Origin: Oceanospirillaceae bacterium
GTDB lineage: Bacteria > Pseudomonadota > Gammaproteobacteria > Pseudomonadales > Balneatricaceae
Assembly: GCA_023954795.1 (NCBI GenBank)
Contig: JAGSHA010000220.1
Location: 1-5,798 of the forward strand
Direction of reading: 5' to 3'
Length of the DNA: 5,798 bases
The notes beneath the pieces were generated by a model that saw only the letters and a program-made list of their open reading frames with translations, was not told the DNA's origin and ran no database searches. Shown here piece by piece: positions 4,995 through 5,798 of this stretch; position 1 is the first letter of the stretch; each line of letters begins with the position of its first letter. A program made the position numbers and the translations under genes.

Positions 4995-5798
4995 TCAGAA
5001 CACTTCTTTAGGAGGTTGATTCTCGCGTCTGATATCTTCCGGATCGGATGCCTGCAAACGCTTCAGCAACTCCTGATCATCCCCTTTTTGTACCACAATC
5101 TCGACACGACGGTTACGTCCACGTTGTGCGCGGGTTTCATTGGGTGTCAGAGGTTTTGTAGCCGCATAACCTAAGATACGGAAGCGGTCCTGCTTGATAC
5201 GGGGGTCACCAAAGAGTTCATGCGCAACGGCCAAAGCGCGGGCCGTTGAAAGATCCCAGTTAGACTCAAAACGTCGACCTTTATATGGGATATTGTCCGT
5301 ATGCCCTTCGATTGCCACTTTACCCTGCACCGTCAGCAACATATCGCGAATTTTAGCCAATACAGGAATCGCTGCAAACTTCAGCTCTGCGCGGCCGGAA
5401 TCAAAAGAACCCTGTTCCTTCAATCGGATAATGATTTTACGGCCTTCCGATTCAACTTCAATACTGCCCTGTCCGATCTCTTTGGCTAATGCAGCGGCAA
5501 ACTCAACAGCTTCCTCTTCTGCTTCTTGCTCCTGCTCCTTCTGCATCTCCTCGAAGGCTTCGCTCGCCTCTTGGTCCTGAATTTCGTTTTCACCTTCTTC
5601 CGAACGAATATCCAGCGTATTCATGTCGTTGTTCACCGTCATCTGACGAACTTCGTTCAGAGGGGTAGGCTCAGGACGACCCGGACTAAATTCCTGCGCA
5701 ATAATGGACGTACCTTTCGGCACATCCTCTACTTTGATCTGGTTCTGCACACCAAAGGCTTCGCGCATGGAACCGGCCAACTGCTTAAACTTCAGTAC
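4995..5798 (-). CDS. pomB: PomB/MotB-type flagellar stator protein, C-terminal part (partial)
   Basis: The last 267 residues of a flagellar motor stator B subunit are visible; the start and the membrane helix with the ion-binding Asp lie beyond the right edge. The first visible residues (VLKFKQLAGSMREAFGVQNQ, then PKGTSIIAQEFSPGRPEPTP, to about 46) match my memory of the post-membrane plug region of Vibrio PomB, so a sodium-driven stator is preferred over proton-type MotB. A Glu/Gln-rich, probably coiled-coil linker spans about 67-98. An OmpA-like peptidoglycan-binding domain spans about 112-236, with GHTDN (165-169), the SNWDLSTARA segment (179-188) and RGRNRRVEI (226-234) supplying the usual Asp and Arg that contact diaminopimelate. 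A charged tail of about 30 residues ends at TGA. PomB works with PomA in the inner membrane as the torque-generating, peptidoglycan-anchored complex. pomA would be expected just upstream, outside the window. The codon TTG at 5780 is internal, not a start, since the frame is open to the edge. Confidence 0.87.
   Translation of the reverse strand, partial: VLKFKQLAGSMREAFGVQNQIKVEDVPKGTSIIAQEFSPGRPEPTPLNEVRQMTVNNDMNTLDIRSEEGENEIQDQEASEAFEEMQKEQEQEAEEEAVEFAAALAKEIGQGSIEVESEGRKIIIRLKEQGSFDSGRAELKFAAIPVLAKIRDMLLTVQGKVAIEGHTDNIPYKGRRFESNWDLSTARALAVAHELFGDPRIKQDRFRILGYAATKPLTPNETRAQRGRNRRVEIVVQKGDDQELLKRLQASDPEDIRRENQPPKEVF

Noticed and set aside
5194..5580. Plus-strand frame of 128 codons opposite pomB
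   Set aside because: It is a low-complexity Ser/Ala/Cys translation opposite the Glu/Gln-rich linker and OmpA-like domain of pomB.

Overview
The window looks like a chromosomal core segment of a marine-type gammaproteobacterium (Oceanospirillales/Alteromonadales/Pseudomonadales-like). The grounds are an OprI-type alanine-zipper lipoprotein beside its likely L,D-transpeptidase, a cytochrome c5, a PomB-type (sodium) flagellar stator subunit, and moderate base composition (judged by eye, not counted). No species can be named. There are no RNA genes, insertion sequences, CRISPR arrays or phage genes, and gene density and spacing are those of an ordinary chromosome.

Layout. 1-1429 (-): first 476 residues of a polytopic sodium/solute-symporter-like protein whose motifs match the sensory half of CbrA/CrbS-type histidine kinases; it runs off the left edge. 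1430-1863: gene-free, with a promoter candidate for the next gene. 1864-2145 (+): OprI/Lpp-like lipoprotein with an unbroken alanine zipper and a Cys-Cys pair. 2157-2189: perfect stem-loop between convergent genes. 2183-3136 (-): secreted LysM plus YkuD L,D-transpeptidase. 3137-3261: divergent promoter region with an operator-like palindrome. 3262-4089 (+): single-domain polyphosphate kinase 2 most like the C-terminal half of polyphosphate:AMP phosphotransferases. 4213-4422 (+): unrecognised 69-residue protein behind a 5' leader hairpin. 4423-4627: promoter region with an FNR/Anr-like half-consensus site and a tandem repeat. 4628-4930 (+): cytochrome c5. 4946-4981: strong bidirectional terminator. 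4995-5798 (-): most of pomB, lacking its N-terminus.

How the genes fit together. The clearest functional link is the lipoprotein and the transpeptidase. In Escherichia coli, enzymes of this YkuD class attach the C-terminal Lys of Lpp to peptidoglycan, and the lipoprotein here also ends in Lys. PomB binds the same peptidoglycan through its OmpA-like domain. The other genes (nutrient-sensing kinase, polyphosphate/nucleotide enzyme, cytochrome c5) are separate transcription units with no evident shared pathway.

I did not find a convincing new multi-gene system. The points most worth a second look are the cysteine pair lying in the core register of the lipoprotein zipper, the palindrome over the transpeptidase promoter, a nonamer shared by the lipoprotein and transpeptidase promoters, the small unknown gene with a structured leader, and the possible FNR/Anr control of cytochrome c5.
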